Shown here in pieces: positions 7,085 to 15,600 of a DNA stretch of 36,151 nt. Position numbers and translations under genes: made by a program. Origin of the DNA: Clostridia bacterium (GTDB taxonomy: Bacteria > Bacillota > Clostridia > Oscillospirales > CAG-272); NCBI GenBank assembly GCA_017961575.1, contig JAGCXA010000024.1:1-36151 (forward strand), given 5' to 3'. The notes under the pieces are model-generated. The model saw only the letters and a program-made list of their open reading frames with translations. It made no database searches and had not been told where the DNA came from. The first letter of the stretch is position 1. Every line of letters begins with the position of its first letter.

Positions 7085-8506
7085 TCAGGCGTTTTTGCCC
7101 GAGAGACTGCGGTCGATCGCGGCGGCGGCGGTCTTGCCCGCCCCCATCGCGAGGATGACGGTCGCGGCGCCGGTCACGGCGTCGCCGCCCGCGTAGACGC
7201 CCGGTTTCGACGTCAATCCGGTGGTCTCCTCCACGACGATCCCGCCGCGGCGGTTGACGGTAAGACCCTCGGTCGTTGATTTGATGAGCGGGTTCGGACT
7301 GGTGCCGATCGACATCACGACGGCGTCGACGTCGAGCGTGAATTCCGAGCCGGGAACCTCGACCGGCGAGCGTCTGCCCGAAGCGTCGGGCTCGCCGAGT
7401 TCCATTTTGATACATTCGATCCCGGTAACGAACCCGTTTTTCGGGTCGCGACGGTCGTTCTCGTTTTGGTAGCCGAGGATGCGGACCGGGTTGGTGAGAA
7501 GCCGGAAGTCGATCCCCTCCTCCATCGCGTGCTCGACCTCCTCGCGGCGGGCGGGCAGCTCTTCAAGACCGCGGCGGTAGACGATATAGACCTTCTCTGC
7601 GCCGAGCCGCAGCGCGGTGCGCGCGGCGTCCATCGCCACGTTCCCGCCGCCCACGACGGCGACGCGCTTGGCGCGCAGGATCGGGGTCGCGCTGTCCTCG
7701 CGGTAGGCGCCCATCAGGTTGCTCCGCGTCAGGTACTCGTTCGCGGAGTAGACGCCTTTCAGCGCCTCGCCCGGGATGCCCATAAAGCGGGGAAGACCCG
7801 CGCCCGAACCGATGAAGACGGCTTCAAATCCCTTTTCAAACAGTTGATCCACCGTCAGCGTCTTGCCGATGATGACGTTGGTCTCGAAGTCGACGCCGAG
7901 CGCGCGGAGCGTGTCGATCTCGCGCCGGACGATCTTTTTCGGCAGACGGAATTCGGGGATCCCGTACATCAGAACGCCGCCCGCGACGTGGAGCGCCTCG
8001 AAGACGGTGACGGCGTAGCCGCGCTTGGCGAGGTCCCCGGCGCAGGAGAGCCCGGAGGGTCCCGATCCGACGACGGCGACTCTGTGACCGTTTTGCGCGG
8101 GACGTTCGGGTTTCGCCGCGACGTTGTCGTTGTGCCAGTCGGCGACGAAGCGTTCCAGCCGCCCGATCCCGACGGGTTCGCCCTTGATCCCTCGGACGCA
8201 CTTCGATTCGCATTGCGTTTCCTGCGGGCAGACGCGCCCGCAGACGGCGGGAAGCGAGGAGGACTCGGTGATGACCTTGTACGCTCCCTCGAAGTCTCCC
8301 TCCCGCACCTTCTCGACGAAGGCGGGAATGCGGATGTTCACGGGGCAGCCCGAAACGCAGGGCATATTCTTGCAGTTGAGGCAGCGCGCCGCCTCGTCGA
8401 GCGCCGTCGCCTCGTCGTAACCGAGGGCGACCTCCCCGAAATTGCGGGCGCGGACCGCGGGGTCCTGCACCGGCATCGGATTCTTTTTCGGCGACATATT
8501 CGGCAT
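7085..8506 (-). CDS. nfnB: NADH-dependent ferredoxin:NADP+ oxidoreductase large subunit (NfnB / GltA-like)
   Basis: A 473-residue flavoprotein. Two cysteine clusters near the N-terminus (C42, C45, C50, C54 and C89, C93, C99, C103) fit the two [4Fe-4S] clusters of the GltD/NfnB family. They are followed by an FAD-binding VVGSGPSGLSCAGDL near residue 145 and an NADP-binding VAVVGGGNVAMDAARTALRLGA. Alone it would be called glutamate synthase small subunit, but no large gltB is present and the adjacent partner is the FNR-like NfnA. In anaerobes this pair couples NADH and reduced ferredoxin to NADP+ reduction by flavin-based bifurcation. The ATG at 8506 has AGGGGGAG 6-7 bp upstream, 13 bp after the nfnA stop. 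The N-terminal tract rich in Met and Pro is ordinary for the family. Confidence 0.9.
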   Translation of the reverse strand: MPNMSPKKNPMPVQDPAVRARNFGEVALGYDEATALDEAARCLNCKNMPCVSGCPVNIRIPAFVEKVREGDFEGAYKVITESSSLPAVCGRVCPQETQCESKCVRGIKGEPVGIGRLERFVADWHNDNVAAKPERPAQNGHRVAVVGSGPSGLSCAGDLAKRGYAVTVFEALHVAGGVLMYGIPEFRLPKKIVRREIDTLRALGVDFETNVIIGKTLTVDQLFEKGFEAVFIGSGAGLPRFMGIPGEALKGVYSANEYLTRSNLMGAYREDSATPILRAKRVAVVGGGNVAMDAARTALRLGAEKVYIVYRRGLEELPARREEVEHAMEEGIDFRLLTNPVRILGYQNENDRRDPKNGFVTGIECIKMELGEPDASGRRSPVEVPGSEFTLDVDAVVMSIGTSPNPLIKSTTEGLTVNRRGGIVVEETTGLTSKPGVYAGGDAVTGAATVILAMGAGKTAAAAIDRSLSGKNA

Positions 8507-8519
8507 AGTCGGCTCCCCC

Positions 8520-9365
8520 TTACACGTTGTTTGCGTCGCGGAAGAGATTGCAGTCCTCTTCGCGCTTCGCCGTCTCGAAATCACGGTACATCGCCGAACG
8601 GCTCATCGCCTCGTCAAAGTCGATCAGATAGCCGTCGAAGTCGGGTCCGTCGACGCAGGCGAACTTGGTTTCGCCCCCGACGGTCAGGCGGCAGCCGCCG
8701 CACATCCCGGTGCCGTCGATCATGATCGGGTTCATCGAAACGACGGTGGGAACGCCGAAGGGGCGCGCCGTCGCGACGACGAACTTCATCATGACGAGGG
8801 GACCGATGGTGATGATCTCGTCGTAATTCTCCCCGGCGGCAAGCCACTCGCCGAGCGGGAGGGTGACGACTCCCTGCCGCCCCGCGCTCCCGTCGTCGGT
8901 CATGACGGCGAGCCGGTCGGAGACGGCGGCGAACTCTTTTTCAAGGATCAAAAGATCCTTGGAGCGGAAGCCGATCACGGTATGTACCTCGCATCCGAGG
9001 CGGTGGAGTTCCTCCGCGATCGGAAGCGCGATCGCGCATCCGACGCCGCCCCCGACGACGCAGACCTTTTTCAGTCCTTCGACCTCGGTCGGTTTGCCGA
9101 GCGGTCCGGCGAAATCGGGGATGGTATCCCCGACGTTTTTGCGGTTCAGCGCCGCCGTCGTCGCGCCGACGATCTGAAAGATGATGCGAACCGTTCCCTT
9201 TTCGCGGTCGTAGCCGGCGACGGTCAGAGGAATGCGCTCGCCGTTCTCGTCCACGCGCAGGATGATGAATTGCCCGGGTCGGGCGGCGGCGGCGACGTAG
9301 GGCGCCTCGATCTCCATCAGGGTGACGGTGGGATTCAGACTTCGTTTTTCGGTAATGCGGTACAT
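8520..9365 (-). CDS. nfnA: NADH-dependent ferredoxin:NADP+ oxidoreductase small subunit (NfnA)
   Basis: A 281-residue ferredoxin-reductase-like protein: an N-terminal beta-barrel FAD domain (GQFIILRVDENGERIPLTVA), a nucleotide-binding domain (VCVVGGGVGCAIALPIAEEL), and a C-terminal [2Fe-2S] site. Asp217, Cys222, Cys225 and Cys237 in MIDGTGMCGGCRLTV...FACVDGPDF match the unusual three-Cys/one-Asp ligation known for NfnA. It binds NAD(H) and passes electrons to NfnB. First gene of the nfnA-nfnB-SGNH operon; ATG 9365 has AAAGGAA about 6 bp upstream. Sulfide dehydrogenase subunit B belongs to the same family and cannot be separated by sequence alone. Confidence 0.9.
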   Translation of the reverse strand: MYRITEKRSLNPTVTLMEIEAPYVAAAARPGQFIILRVDENGERIPLTVAGYDREKGTVRIIFQIVGATTAALNRKNVGDTIPDFAGPLGKPTEVEGLKKVCVVGGGVGCAIALPIAEELHRLGCEVHTVIGFRSKDLLILEKEFAAVSDRLAVMTDDGSAGRQGVVTLPLGEWLAAGENYDEIITIGPLVMMKFVVATARPFGVPTVVSMNPIMIDGTGMCGGCRLTVGGETKFACVDGPDFDGYLIDFDEAMSRSAMYRDFETAKREEDCNLFRDANNV

Positions 9366-9439
9366 GGAGTTCCTTTCTTGCTCTCGGCTCCGGCGACGGC
9401 TCTCGCACGGCGCGGGCAAAAATGAAAATATTAAAAAAT

Positions 9440-9469
9440 ATTATAGCAAAAGACACCCCTGTTTGTCAA
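9440..9469 (-). promoter_or_regulatory. Promoter of the nfnA operon
   Basis: Minus-strand TTGACA (9464-9469), an 18-bp spacer and TATAAT (9440-9445), 75 bp before the nfnA start. Both hexamers are perfect. Confidence 0.85.
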
Positions 9470-9559
9470 GTGCGGACGGCGGTTTTTTCGGCGTCGGAGC
9501 GGCAAAAAACGGGAGCGGCGGAAAAAAGAGACCGGATACGATCATATTGTCCGAAACCG

Positions 9560-9588
9560 TTGACATCCGCGCGATAGTGTGCTAAAAT
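9560..9588 (+). promoter_or_regulatory. Promoter of the CYTH gene and likely downstream genes
   Basis: TTGACA (9560-9565), a 17-bp spacer and TAAAAT (9583-9588), 34 bp before the CYTH start. It is divergent from the nfnA promoter. Confidence 0.82.
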
Positions 9589-9622
9589 GAATAAGAGAAT
9601 ATATCGGGGGGAATAGGTCAAA

Positions 9623-10144
9623 ATGAAGGCGTCCGGGATCCCGCTTGAAATCGAACGCAAGTATCTGATCCGGACGCCCGACCTGTCGACTTTGAAAGCG
9701 ATCCCCGGATGCGTCGCGTCGGAAATCGAGCAGACCTATCTGCCCGACCCCGCGCCGGGTGTGACCGAACGGATCCGGCTTCGCCGCTATCCCGACCGGA
9801 TCGAGTATACGCATACGGTCAAAACCCGAATCTCTCCCGTCGCGGCGCGGGAGGAAGAGAGCGAGATCACGGAGGGGGAATACCGCGCGCTCTTTTCGCG
9901 GCGCGATCCCGCGCTGCAAACGGTCGTCAAAACGCGCGTCGCATTCCGATTCGGCGGACAGGTTTACGAGGTGGACCTCTATCCCTTCTGGACGCGGGTC
10001 GCCGTACTTGAAACCGAACTGCCGGACCCCGCCGCCTCAGCGCCGATCCCCCCCTTCCTCTCGGTGATCCGCGAAGTGACGGGGGACTCGGCGTACACCA
10101 ACCGCAACCTTGCCCGGCGGATCCCGCCGGAACCCGATATCTGA
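9623..10144 (+). CDS. CYTH-domain protein (triphosphate-binding tunnel enzyme)
   Basis: A 173-residue single CYTH domain. The signature EIERKYLIR is at residues 9-17, followed by alternating charged strands such as ERIRLRRYPD, THTVKTR and EEESEITEGEY, and the late EVDLYPF, which together line the metal/triphosphate tunnel. CYTH proteins hydrolyse tripolyphosphate or ThTP, or form cAMP; short single-domain members are most often inorganic triphosphatases. The activity here is not determinable. G-rich ribosome site before the ATG; own promoter at 9560. The next gene begins 39 bp downstream, so a shared transcript is likely. Confidence 0.85.
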   Translation: MKASGIPLEIERKYLIRTPDLSTLKAIPGCVASEIEQTYLPDPAPGVTERIRLRRYPDRIEYTHTVKTRISPVAAREEESEITEGEYRALFSRRDPALQTVVKTRVAFRFGGQVYEVDLYPFWTRVAVLETELPDPAASAPIPPFLSVIREVTGDSAYTNRNLARRIPPEPDI

Positions 10145-10182
10145 CGGTACGGTCAAAATTGCAACGGAAAGGAGAACCAGGC

Positions 10183-11595
10183 GTGTTTCCAGGTGAAACC
10201 CCGGTATCCGGGACGCGGTCCCGCGGCTACCGATTCAACGGAATATTCGGCACGTTCTACGTGACGGCGCTGCTCTTTGTTCTGGCGCTCGTTTTCGCTT
10301 GGTTCAAGTGGTACGTGCCGGGGGCGGTCGTCTTCGCCATGATCGCGTCGGCGGAACTGTTCCTCTGCTCCGATCTTTCGATCCCGGCGTTTCCGCTTCT
10401 GATGCTTTCCTGCATCGTTCTCCCCTGCTACGACAGTTTCAATCTTTTCATCCGGTACGTTTGGGTATTGCCGATCGTCGTGATCGCCCTGATCTACAAT
10501 CTGATCGTTTTCCGTGAAAAAATGAAGATCGGTCGCACCTTCTTCGGACAGGTGGCGGTGATGATCGCTCTGATGCTCGGCGGGACCGGGTTCATCGCGC
10601 GGAGCGATCTGCTCTCCCCGATGTCGCTCTTCTACGTCCTGTCCCTCGGGCTCGGGATGGTGCTGATCTATCTTCTCATCAAATCGCGTTTCGCCCGGTT
10701 CAATATTTACGGGATCTTCGGACGGGTCGCGCCGGCGATGTACCTCGTCGGGCTCCTCTGCTGCTCCATCGTCCTGTTCTACACGCTGCGGGACAGCCCT
10801 GCCGAGCCGGTATTCAAAGAGCGGATGATCCGGAATCTGGTCTGGGGGGATTTCCACGCGTCCACCAACCTCTCGACGCTTTTGATGCTTGCCATGCCTT
10901 TCCCGGTCTGGTACGCTCTGAAACAGCATCCCCTGCACATTCTCTCCTGCCTGGTTTTCTTCGCCGCGATCTTTACAAGCGGGTCGCGCGCGGGAATTCT
11001 GCTGGGAGCTGTCGAACTCTTCATCTGCTACCTCTCCTGGCTTCGGTACTGCGGTCCGATCTCGAAGAAAATCGGTTCCTTCTTCGGTCCGATCATGATT
11101 CTGCTCGGTCTGATCGGGATCCATTGGTTTTACTCGAACACCTATTGGTACTTCGGATTCGTCAACTCCAACGAGTTCCGCGCCGACGCGATCCGGATCT
11201 CGATCCGGGAATTCCGCGAGCACCCGATCTTCGGGATCGGGCTCCGCAATCACGCCCTCGACGAGATCTATCAGCCGAAGAAGGGGGCGCTCTGCTGGTT
11301 CCATATGTACTTCCCGCAGATCTTCGCCTCGATGGGATTGGTCGGTTTCATCGGCTATCTGATCCAACTGATCCTGCGTTCGACCCTGATCTTCCGGCGG
11401 AAGAAGGGACCGGTACGTTCGACCCTGGGGCTTTCCTATATCGGACTGTTTTTGATGTCGCAGCTCAATCCCGGCGAATTCTGTCCGTTCCCCTACGCCC
11501 TGATGGCGGTCGCCATCTTCGTGATGCTCGAACAACTGGACGAGACCGAACGGCTGGTCCGTCTGCTCGCTCCCGAGTGGGGCGATAACGCCTGA
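10183..11595 (+). CDS. O-antigen ligase / polysaccharide polymerase (Wzy/WaaL-type) membrane protein
   Basis: About 470 residues with ten or more hydrophobic spans. The region FTSGSRAGILLGAVELFICYL and the later loop with FREHPIFGIGLRNHALDEI are typical of the Wzy_C/O-antigen-ligase superfamily, which joins or polymerises lipid-linked glycans outside the membrane. In a Gram-positive-type cell a role in capsule or wall polysaccharide is more likely than LPS. GTG 10183 has AAAGGAG 8 bp upstream and is preferred to a TTG at 10159, which lies before that ribosome site. No glycosyltransferases or flippase are nearby, so it is an isolated member. Confidence 0.8.
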   Translation: MFPGETPVSGTRSRGYRFNGIFGTFYVTALLFVLALVFAWFKWYVPGAVVFAMIASAELFLCSDLSIPAFPLLMLSCIVLPCYDSFNLFIRYVWVLPIVVIALIYNLIVFREKMKIGRTFFGQVAVMIALMLGGTGFIARSDLLSPMSLFYVLSLGLGMVLIYLLIKSRFARFNIYGIFGRVAPAMYLVGLLCCSIVLFYTLRDSPAEPVFKERMIRNLVWGDFHASTNLSTLLMLAMPFPVWYALKQHPLHILSCLVFFAAIFTSGSRAGILLGAVELFICYLSWLRYCGPISKKIGSFFGPIMILLGLIGIHWFYSNTYWYFGFVNSNEFRADAIRISIREFREHPIFGIGLRNHALDEIYQPKKGALCWFHMYFPQIFASMGLVGFIGYLIQLILRSTLIFRRKKGPVRSTLGLSYIGLFLMSQLNPGEFCPFPYALMAVAIFVMLEQLDETERLVRLLAPEWGDNA

Positions 11596-11633
11596 ATCCG
11601 ATCAACCACCTTGTTAAGGAGAATAATATCATC

Positions 11634-12596
11634 ATGACCGAACTCGAACAAAAGATCTACGACCTCGGGGTCATTCCCGTCATCAAGATCAGCAATCCCG
11701 ACGACGCGATCCCGCTTGCGAAGGCGCTGATCGACGGCGGACTTCCCGCCGCGGAGATCACCTTCCGCACCTCCTGCGCCGCCGAGGCGATCAAGAAGAT
11801 CACCGAGACCTATCCCGAAATGCTGGTGCTCGCCGGGACCGTCCTCAACGCCGCGCAGGTCGACGCCGCCGTCGCCGCCGGCGCGAAAATGATCGTCAGC
11901 CCCGGGCTGAACCCGAAGACCGTCGCCTACTGCAAGTCGAAAAATATCCCGATCATCCCCGGCACCGCCAACCCCTCGGATATCGAGCAGGCGATCGAGC
12001 TCGGACTCGACACCGTCAAGTTCTTCCCGGCAGAGGCGGTCGGCGGACTCAAAATGCTGAAAGCGATGTCCGCGCCCTACGGCGCGATGCGCTTTATGCC
12101 GACCGGCGGGATCAACGCCGACAATCTGCTCTCCTATCTGCAATTCGATAAGATCATCTGCTGCGGCGGCAGTTTTATGGTGAAGGACGACCTCATCCGA
12201 AACGGAAAGTGGGACGAGATCACCGAACTGACCCGCGGCGCCGTCCGCGCGATGCTCGGTTTCGAGTTCGCGCACGTCGGGATCAATTCCGACAACCGGG
12301 ACGAGGCGCTTCGTGCGGCGAAACTGCTGGATACGATGTTCGATCTTCCGATCCGCGAGACCAGCAAGAGCTACTTCGCCGGCGTGCCGTTCGAAGTGAT
12401 GATGCAGAAGGGACCCGGCAAGAACGGGCATATCGGCATCAAGACCAACTTCGTCGACCGCGCGATGGCGTATTTCAAACGGCAGGGATTCGCGATCGAC
12501 GAGTCGTCGGTCACCTACGCCGACAACGGAAAACCGAAGTTCTTTTACCTCAAAGACGAGATCCTCGGCTTCGCGTTCCACGTGGTGCAGAAATAA
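11634..12596 (+). CDS. KDPG/KHG-type aldolase fused to a VOC (glyoxalase-like) domain
   Basis: A 320-residue two-domain protein. Residues 1-210 are a class I KDPG/KHG aldolase: AEITFRT, VLAGTVLN, IVSPGLN, the Schiff-base lysine in DTVKFFPAEAVGG and PTGGIN. Residues about 215-320 look like a VOC/glyoxalase domain (FAHVGINSDNRDEAL, GHIGIKTNFVDRAMAYFKR, GFAFHVVQK), which could bind a metal and a small ligand. The aldolase half makes pyruvate plus an aldehyde phosphate from 2-keto-3-deoxy sugar acids. The added domain may channel, sense or detoxify an aldehyde; that is inference. AAGGAG lies 12 bp before the ATG. The gene starts 38 bp after the preceding membrane protein and ends at a hairpin. 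Confidence 0.88.
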   Translation: MTELEQKIYDLGVIPVIKISNPDDAIPLAKALIDGGLPAAEITFRTSCAAEAIKKITETYPEMLVLAGTVLNAAQVDAAVAAGAKMIVSPGLNPKTVAYCKSKNIPIIPGTANPSDIEQAIELGLDTVKFFPAEAVGGLKMLKAMSAPYGAMRFMPTGGINADNLLSYLQFDKIICCGGSFMVKDDLIRNGKWDEITELTRGAVRAMLGFEFAHVGINSDNRDEALRAAKLLDTMFDLPIRETSKSYFAGVPFEVMMQKGPGKNGHIGIKTNFVDRAMAYFKRQGFAIDESSVTYADNGKPKFFYLKDEILGFAFHVVQK

Positions 12597-12633
12597 TAAA
12601 TAAGGAAGAGACCGAAAAAACGCCGAAAGGCGG

Positions 12634-12662
12634 GACGGGACGGGCAAAACGCCCGTCCCGTC
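12634..12662 (+). terminator. Terminator-like hairpin after the aldolase-VOC gene
   Basis: A perfect 12-bp GC-rich stem (12634-12645 with 12651-12662) and a short A-rich loop, followed by a weak T-rich tract (CGTTTGTT). Confidence 0.7.
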
Positions 12663-12757
12663 CGTTTGTTGCGACCGTTGGTATCCCGCGATCCCGACCG
12701 AAAGCGACGCCCCCGCTTGATCCGGAACGAAAAAAAGAAAAATCTTTTGCAAAACCG

Positions 12758-12786
12758 TTGCATTGCGTCACCGGAAATGGTATAAT
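12758..12786 (+). promoter_or_regulatory. Promoter of the MFS transporter gene
   Basis: TTGCAT (12758-12763), a 17-bp spacer and TATAAT (12781-12786). It sits in a locally AT-rich stretch 58 bp before the GTG start. Confidence 0.8.
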
Positions 12787-12844
12787 AGAATTCAAAAATT
12801 TTTTGAGTGCTTGTCGGACAACCGACTTAGAGAGAAGGTACGCG

Positions 12845-14137
12845 GTGAACGGAGTGCAAACAACGGGAACGCGGACAAAACCGCAAATGACGCGCGTCGA
12901 CCGGAGGATCACGGTCCTCAGTGCGGCGATCTATTTTGCCGAGTATATCGGTCGATACAATCTTGCGGCGGCAATGAGCGAGATGACGGGGACGTTTACG
13001 GCGGGCAACGCCAAGACGATGCTCGGGCTTGCGCTGACGCTGATGGCGATCTCCTACGGCGTCGGTCAGATCGTCATGGGATTCGTCGGCGACCGGGTGC
13101 CGCCGCGGTTCGTGGTCTTCGCCGGACTGCTCGGCGCGGGGGCGTGTAACCTTGCCGTCGGTTTTTCGACGAATCTGGTCGTGATCTGCGTCGCGTGGTT
13201 TTTCAACGGCGTGTGTAAATCGATGATCTGGCCGTCGCTTATCCGACAGATGACCTGCGATATGAGCGAGGCGGGATTCCATCGGGGGATCCTTTGGGTA
13301 TCGGTCGCCAGCAACCTCGGGATCGTGCTCGTCTACCTTGCCGTCGTTCCGGTCAGCATCCTGATCTTCTCGTGGCGGCTCGCGTTCTGGTTCGCGGGAG
13401 CGGTCGAGGCCGCGGCGGGCGTCGCGTGGGTCCTTTCGGTGCGGACGATCCCGTCCGCCGGGCTCCTGAAACGGGCGCTCCGGGACGGGGCGAAAGATCC
13501 CGACGGAACCGACGAAAAGAGCGAAAAACGTTTCAAACTGTTTCCGGTCCTGTTCGCGGCGTCGATTCCGCTCCTTTATCTCGTCGTGATCTGTCACGGA
13601 CTGCTCCGCGACGGTCTGACGAGTTGGATGCCGACCCTGCTGCGGGATACTTACCGCCTTGACAGCGTCGCCGCGATCATGAGTTCGGCGATCCTGCCGA
13701 TCTTCTCGACGGTCTGCGTGATCTTCTCCGGAATGCTCTTCCTCAAACTCAAAAACGAGATGACGTCGTCGGCGATCTTCTGGGCGATCACCCTTGCGTC
13801 GCTCGGCGGTCTCTCCTTCGCGATCGGACGCTCGGCGATCCTGACGATTATTCTGCTCGCCTTCGCGATGAGCGGGATCCAGGGGGTCAACCACATCCTG
13901 ACGACCCGCGTTCCGCATCGCTTTGCCTACGCGGGGATGGTCTCGACCATCGCGGGGCTGCTCAACTCGGCGACCTACATTGGCGCGGCGATCTCGGGCT
14001 ACGGGATCGCGCTGTTCAGCGACGCGCACGGCTGGTACGCAACGGTTCTCGCGTGGCTCGCTGTCGCCGTCCTCGGTACGGTCGCGCTGGTCTTCTGCTT
14101 CGCAAAGTGGAAGAAATTTACGTCGGAACATAAATAA
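12845..14137 (+). CDS. MFS transporter, organophosphate:phosphate antiporter-like
   Basis: A 430-residue, 12-span major facilitator protein. The early segment YFAEYIGRYNLAAAMSEM resembles the GlpT/UhpT (OPA) group, where a conserved Arg in the first helix binds phosphate, and the loop GFVGDRVPPRF is the MFS motif between helices 2 and 3. OPA members exchange sugar phosphates for phosphate, but clostridial relatives are mostly unassigned, so the substrate is unknown. The frame stays open far upstream into the aldolase gene. GTG 12845 is chosen because GAGAAGG lies 6 bp before it and a promoter lies just upstream; a downstream ATG (MTRVDRR) is less well placed. It might import a sugar acid feeding the neighbouring aldolases. 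Confidence 0.82.
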   Translation: MNGVQTTGTRTKPQMTRVDRRITVLSAAIYFAEYIGRYNLAAAMSEMTGTFTAGNAKTMLGLALTLMAISYGVGQIVMGFVGDRVPPRFVVFAGLLGAGACNLAVGFSTNLVVICVAWFFNGVCKSMIWPSLIRQMTCDMSEAGFHRGILWVSVASNLGIVLVYLAVVPVSILIFSWRLAFWFAGAVEAAAGVAWVLSVRTIPSAGLLKRALRDGAKDPDGTDEKSEKRFKLFPVLFAASIPLLYLVVICHGLLRDGLTSWMPTLLRDTYRLDSVAAIMSSAILPIFSTVCVIFSGMLFLKLKNEMTSSAIFWAITLASLGGLSFAIGRSAILTIILLAFAMSGIQGVNHILTTRVPHRFAYAGMVSTIAGLLNSATYIGAAISGYGIALFSDAHGWYATVLAWLAVAVLGTVALVFCFAKWKKFTSEHK

Positions 14138-14145
14138 AAAAAGCG

Positions 14146-14174
14146 AAGCGCCCCCGGATCGGGGGCGCTTTTTT
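14146..14174. terminator. Bidirectional terminator between MFS and PAP2 genes
   Basis: Perfect 11-bp stem (14146-14156 with 14160-14170), followed by a T-run on the plus strand; T-rich DNA on the minus side as well. It serves the two convergent genes. Confidence 0.9.
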
Positions 14175-14183
14175 ACGGGCGGG

Positions 14184-14909
14184 TCATTCCGCCGCGGGGA
14201 CGCGGTCGGCGTCCTTCTTTTTCTCGTCGGAATCGATCGGAACGAGATCCGAGAAGAAGGAGAAGAGGAAGAGGAGCGCGACCGAGAGCAGAACGCCGCC
14301 GATAATATCGGTCAGCCAATGCACCCCCGAAAGAAGCCGGGCGACGACGGCGAACGCCGCGAGCGCGTAGAAGGGAAGCGAGAAGAGCAGGTAGTTGACG
14401 CGCGGGGCGAAGCGGCGATACAGCATCCGAGCGGCGGACGCGAACACGATGATCGACAGGACGGTGTGCGAGGAGGGGAAACTTGCCTCCGCTTTTCCGT
14501 CGAGCAGGATCGGGCGGTAGTTCACGACCGCGATCTCGAAGAGGACGTAGAACAGGACGGTGACGAGGTAGAGCCCGCCGAGGACGAGAAAGTCGATCCC
14601 CGCCTTCCGGAACGAGAAGCGGAAGTACAGGACCCGCACGCCCGCCCAGACGGCGAATCCCGCCGCGAGAAGGATCGCGAAGTAGCCGAGATACTGGGTC
14701 AGGTCGTAGAGGCGGTAATGCTCGCCGACGGCGTCGCGGACGGCGAAATTGACCGAGGAGAGCCCGATCTCTTTGCCGGTCTCCGCGTTGATTTCCACGT
14801 CGACGGTTTTGAGCAAGGCGATCAGGATCACGAAGAGAAGAAGGAACGCCGCTCCGACGAGCGGTTTCCAATTCTTTTTGAAAAAGGATTTCGGTTGCAG
14901 ATCCGCCAT
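14184..14909 (-). CDS. PAP2-family membrane phosphatase
   Basis: A 241-residue protein with an N-terminal helix, an extracytoplasmic loop and about five further spans. PAP2 motifs are NYRPILL (weak motif 1), SFPSSHT (motif 2, with the proton-donor His) and ARLLSGVHWLTDIIGG (motif 3, with nucleophile His). Substrates in the family include phosphatidic acid, phosphatidylglycerol phosphate and undecaprenyl diphosphate; recycling of the lipid carrier is plausible but not proved. The extra ~65-residue loop after the first helix (about 35-65) is outside the catalytic core. Single gene with its own promoter at 14949. Confidence 0.88.
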   Translation of the reverse strand: MADLQPKSFFKKNWKPLVGAAFLLLFVILIALLKTVDVEINAETGKEIGLSSVNFAVRDAVGEHYRLYDLTQYLGYFAILLAAGFAVWAGVRVLYFRFSFRKAGIDFLVLGGLYLVTVLFYVLFEIAVVNYRPILLDGKAEASFPSSHTVLSIIVFASAARMLYRRFAPRVNYLLFSLPFYALAAFAVVARLLSGVHWLTDIIGGVLLSVALLFLFSFFSDLVPIDSDEKKKDADRVPAAE

Positions 14910-14948
14910 TTGATTCTCCTTTGCCCTGCCGGGCTTTGTTTTCGCTTT

Positions 14949-14977
14949 ATTATACTCCGAAACGCGAAAAAAGTCAA
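14949..14977 (-). promoter_or_regulatory. Promoter of the PAP2 gene
   Basis: Minus-strand TTGACT (14972-14977), a 17-bp spacer and TATAAT (14949-14954), 40 bp before the ATG. Confidence 0.82.
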
Positions 14978-15006
14978 TCCCGGCGGACCGGGACGCCGCT
15001 CCGCTC

Positions 15007-15034
15007 TTTACAAACGCGGGATTTGTGCTATAAT
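15007..15034 (+). promoter_or_regulatory. Promoter of the small membrane protein gene
   Basis: TTTACA (15007-15012), a 16-bp spacer and TATAAT (15029-15034), 45 bp before the TTG start. Divergent from the PAP2 promoter. Confidence 0.75.
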
Positions 15035-15078
15035 CATATCAAGACGGGTTCCGGCGCTTCGCCGGGGAAGGGGTAACT

Positions 15079-15591
15079 TTGCATTTCGGTTTTTCCTATA
15101 TCGGTCTGATCTGGCTTCTGATGCTCTTCGTTCCGAACTTTCTTTGGACGAAGCGGCAGCCCGCAGACTACGGGCGTTACGCGAAAAATGAGAACCGGGT
15201 CCTGCTTGGTTTCGAGCGGGTCGGAGAGGTGATCGTCACCGTCGCCGCGCTCGTCTTTTCGGATTTGAACCCGAGATTCCCGCTCTCGCCGTGGGCGATC
15301 TGGCTCGGGGCGTCGCTCCTCTCGATGCTCCTCTACGAGGTCTTCTGGATCCGGTATTTCGGAAGCCCCCGGACGATGCGCGATTTCTACCGCTCGCTTC
15401 TCGGGATCCCGGTCGCCGGGGCGACGCTGCCCGTTATCGCGTTCGCGCTTCTCGCCGTGTACGGCGGAAACCCGATCCTTTTCTTCGGGACGGCGATCCT
15501 CGGGATCGGGCATATCGGGATTTATCTCCGCCACGCCGAAGAGAGTCGGCGGGACGAGGGGAAAGCGTCCGCCTCCGATCCCGAAGAATAA
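15079..15591 (+). CDS. Small membrane protein of unknown function
   Basis: A 170-residue protein with about four hydrophobic spans (residues roughly 5-24, 47-61, 71-90, 108-150) and a charged, Glu/Asp/Arg-rich cytoplasmic tail. I do not assign it to a named family. The conserved-looking loop WTKRQPADYGRYAKNENRVL between the first two spans would be a good query. The start is a TTG at 15079, supported by GGGAAGGGG five to six bases upstream and a promoter 45 bp upstream; no ATG or GTG is available nearby. It is a single-gene unit ending in a strong terminator. Confidence 0.7.
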   Translation: MHFGFSYIGLIWLLMLFVPNFLWTKRQPADYGRYAKNENRVLLGFERVGEVIVTVAALVFSDLNPRFPLSPWAIWLGASLLSMLLYEVFWIRYFGSPRTMRDFYRSLLGIPVAGATLPVIAFALLAVYGGNPILFFGTAILGIGHIGIYLRHAEESRRDEGKASASDPEE

Positions 15592-15600
15592 AAGGCAAAA

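Noticed and set aside
7085..8506. Calling nfnB the glutamate synthase small subunit (gltD)
   Set aside because: No gltB is present and the adjacent gene is an NfnA-type reductase with a three-Cys/one-Asp iron-sulfur site, so the NfnAB pair is the better reading.
12209..12844. Extending the MFS transporter 212 codons upstream
   Set aside because: This part is antisense-like read-through of the aldolase-VOC gene in another frame. A terminator, a promoter and the ribosome site all lie between, supporting GTG 12845.
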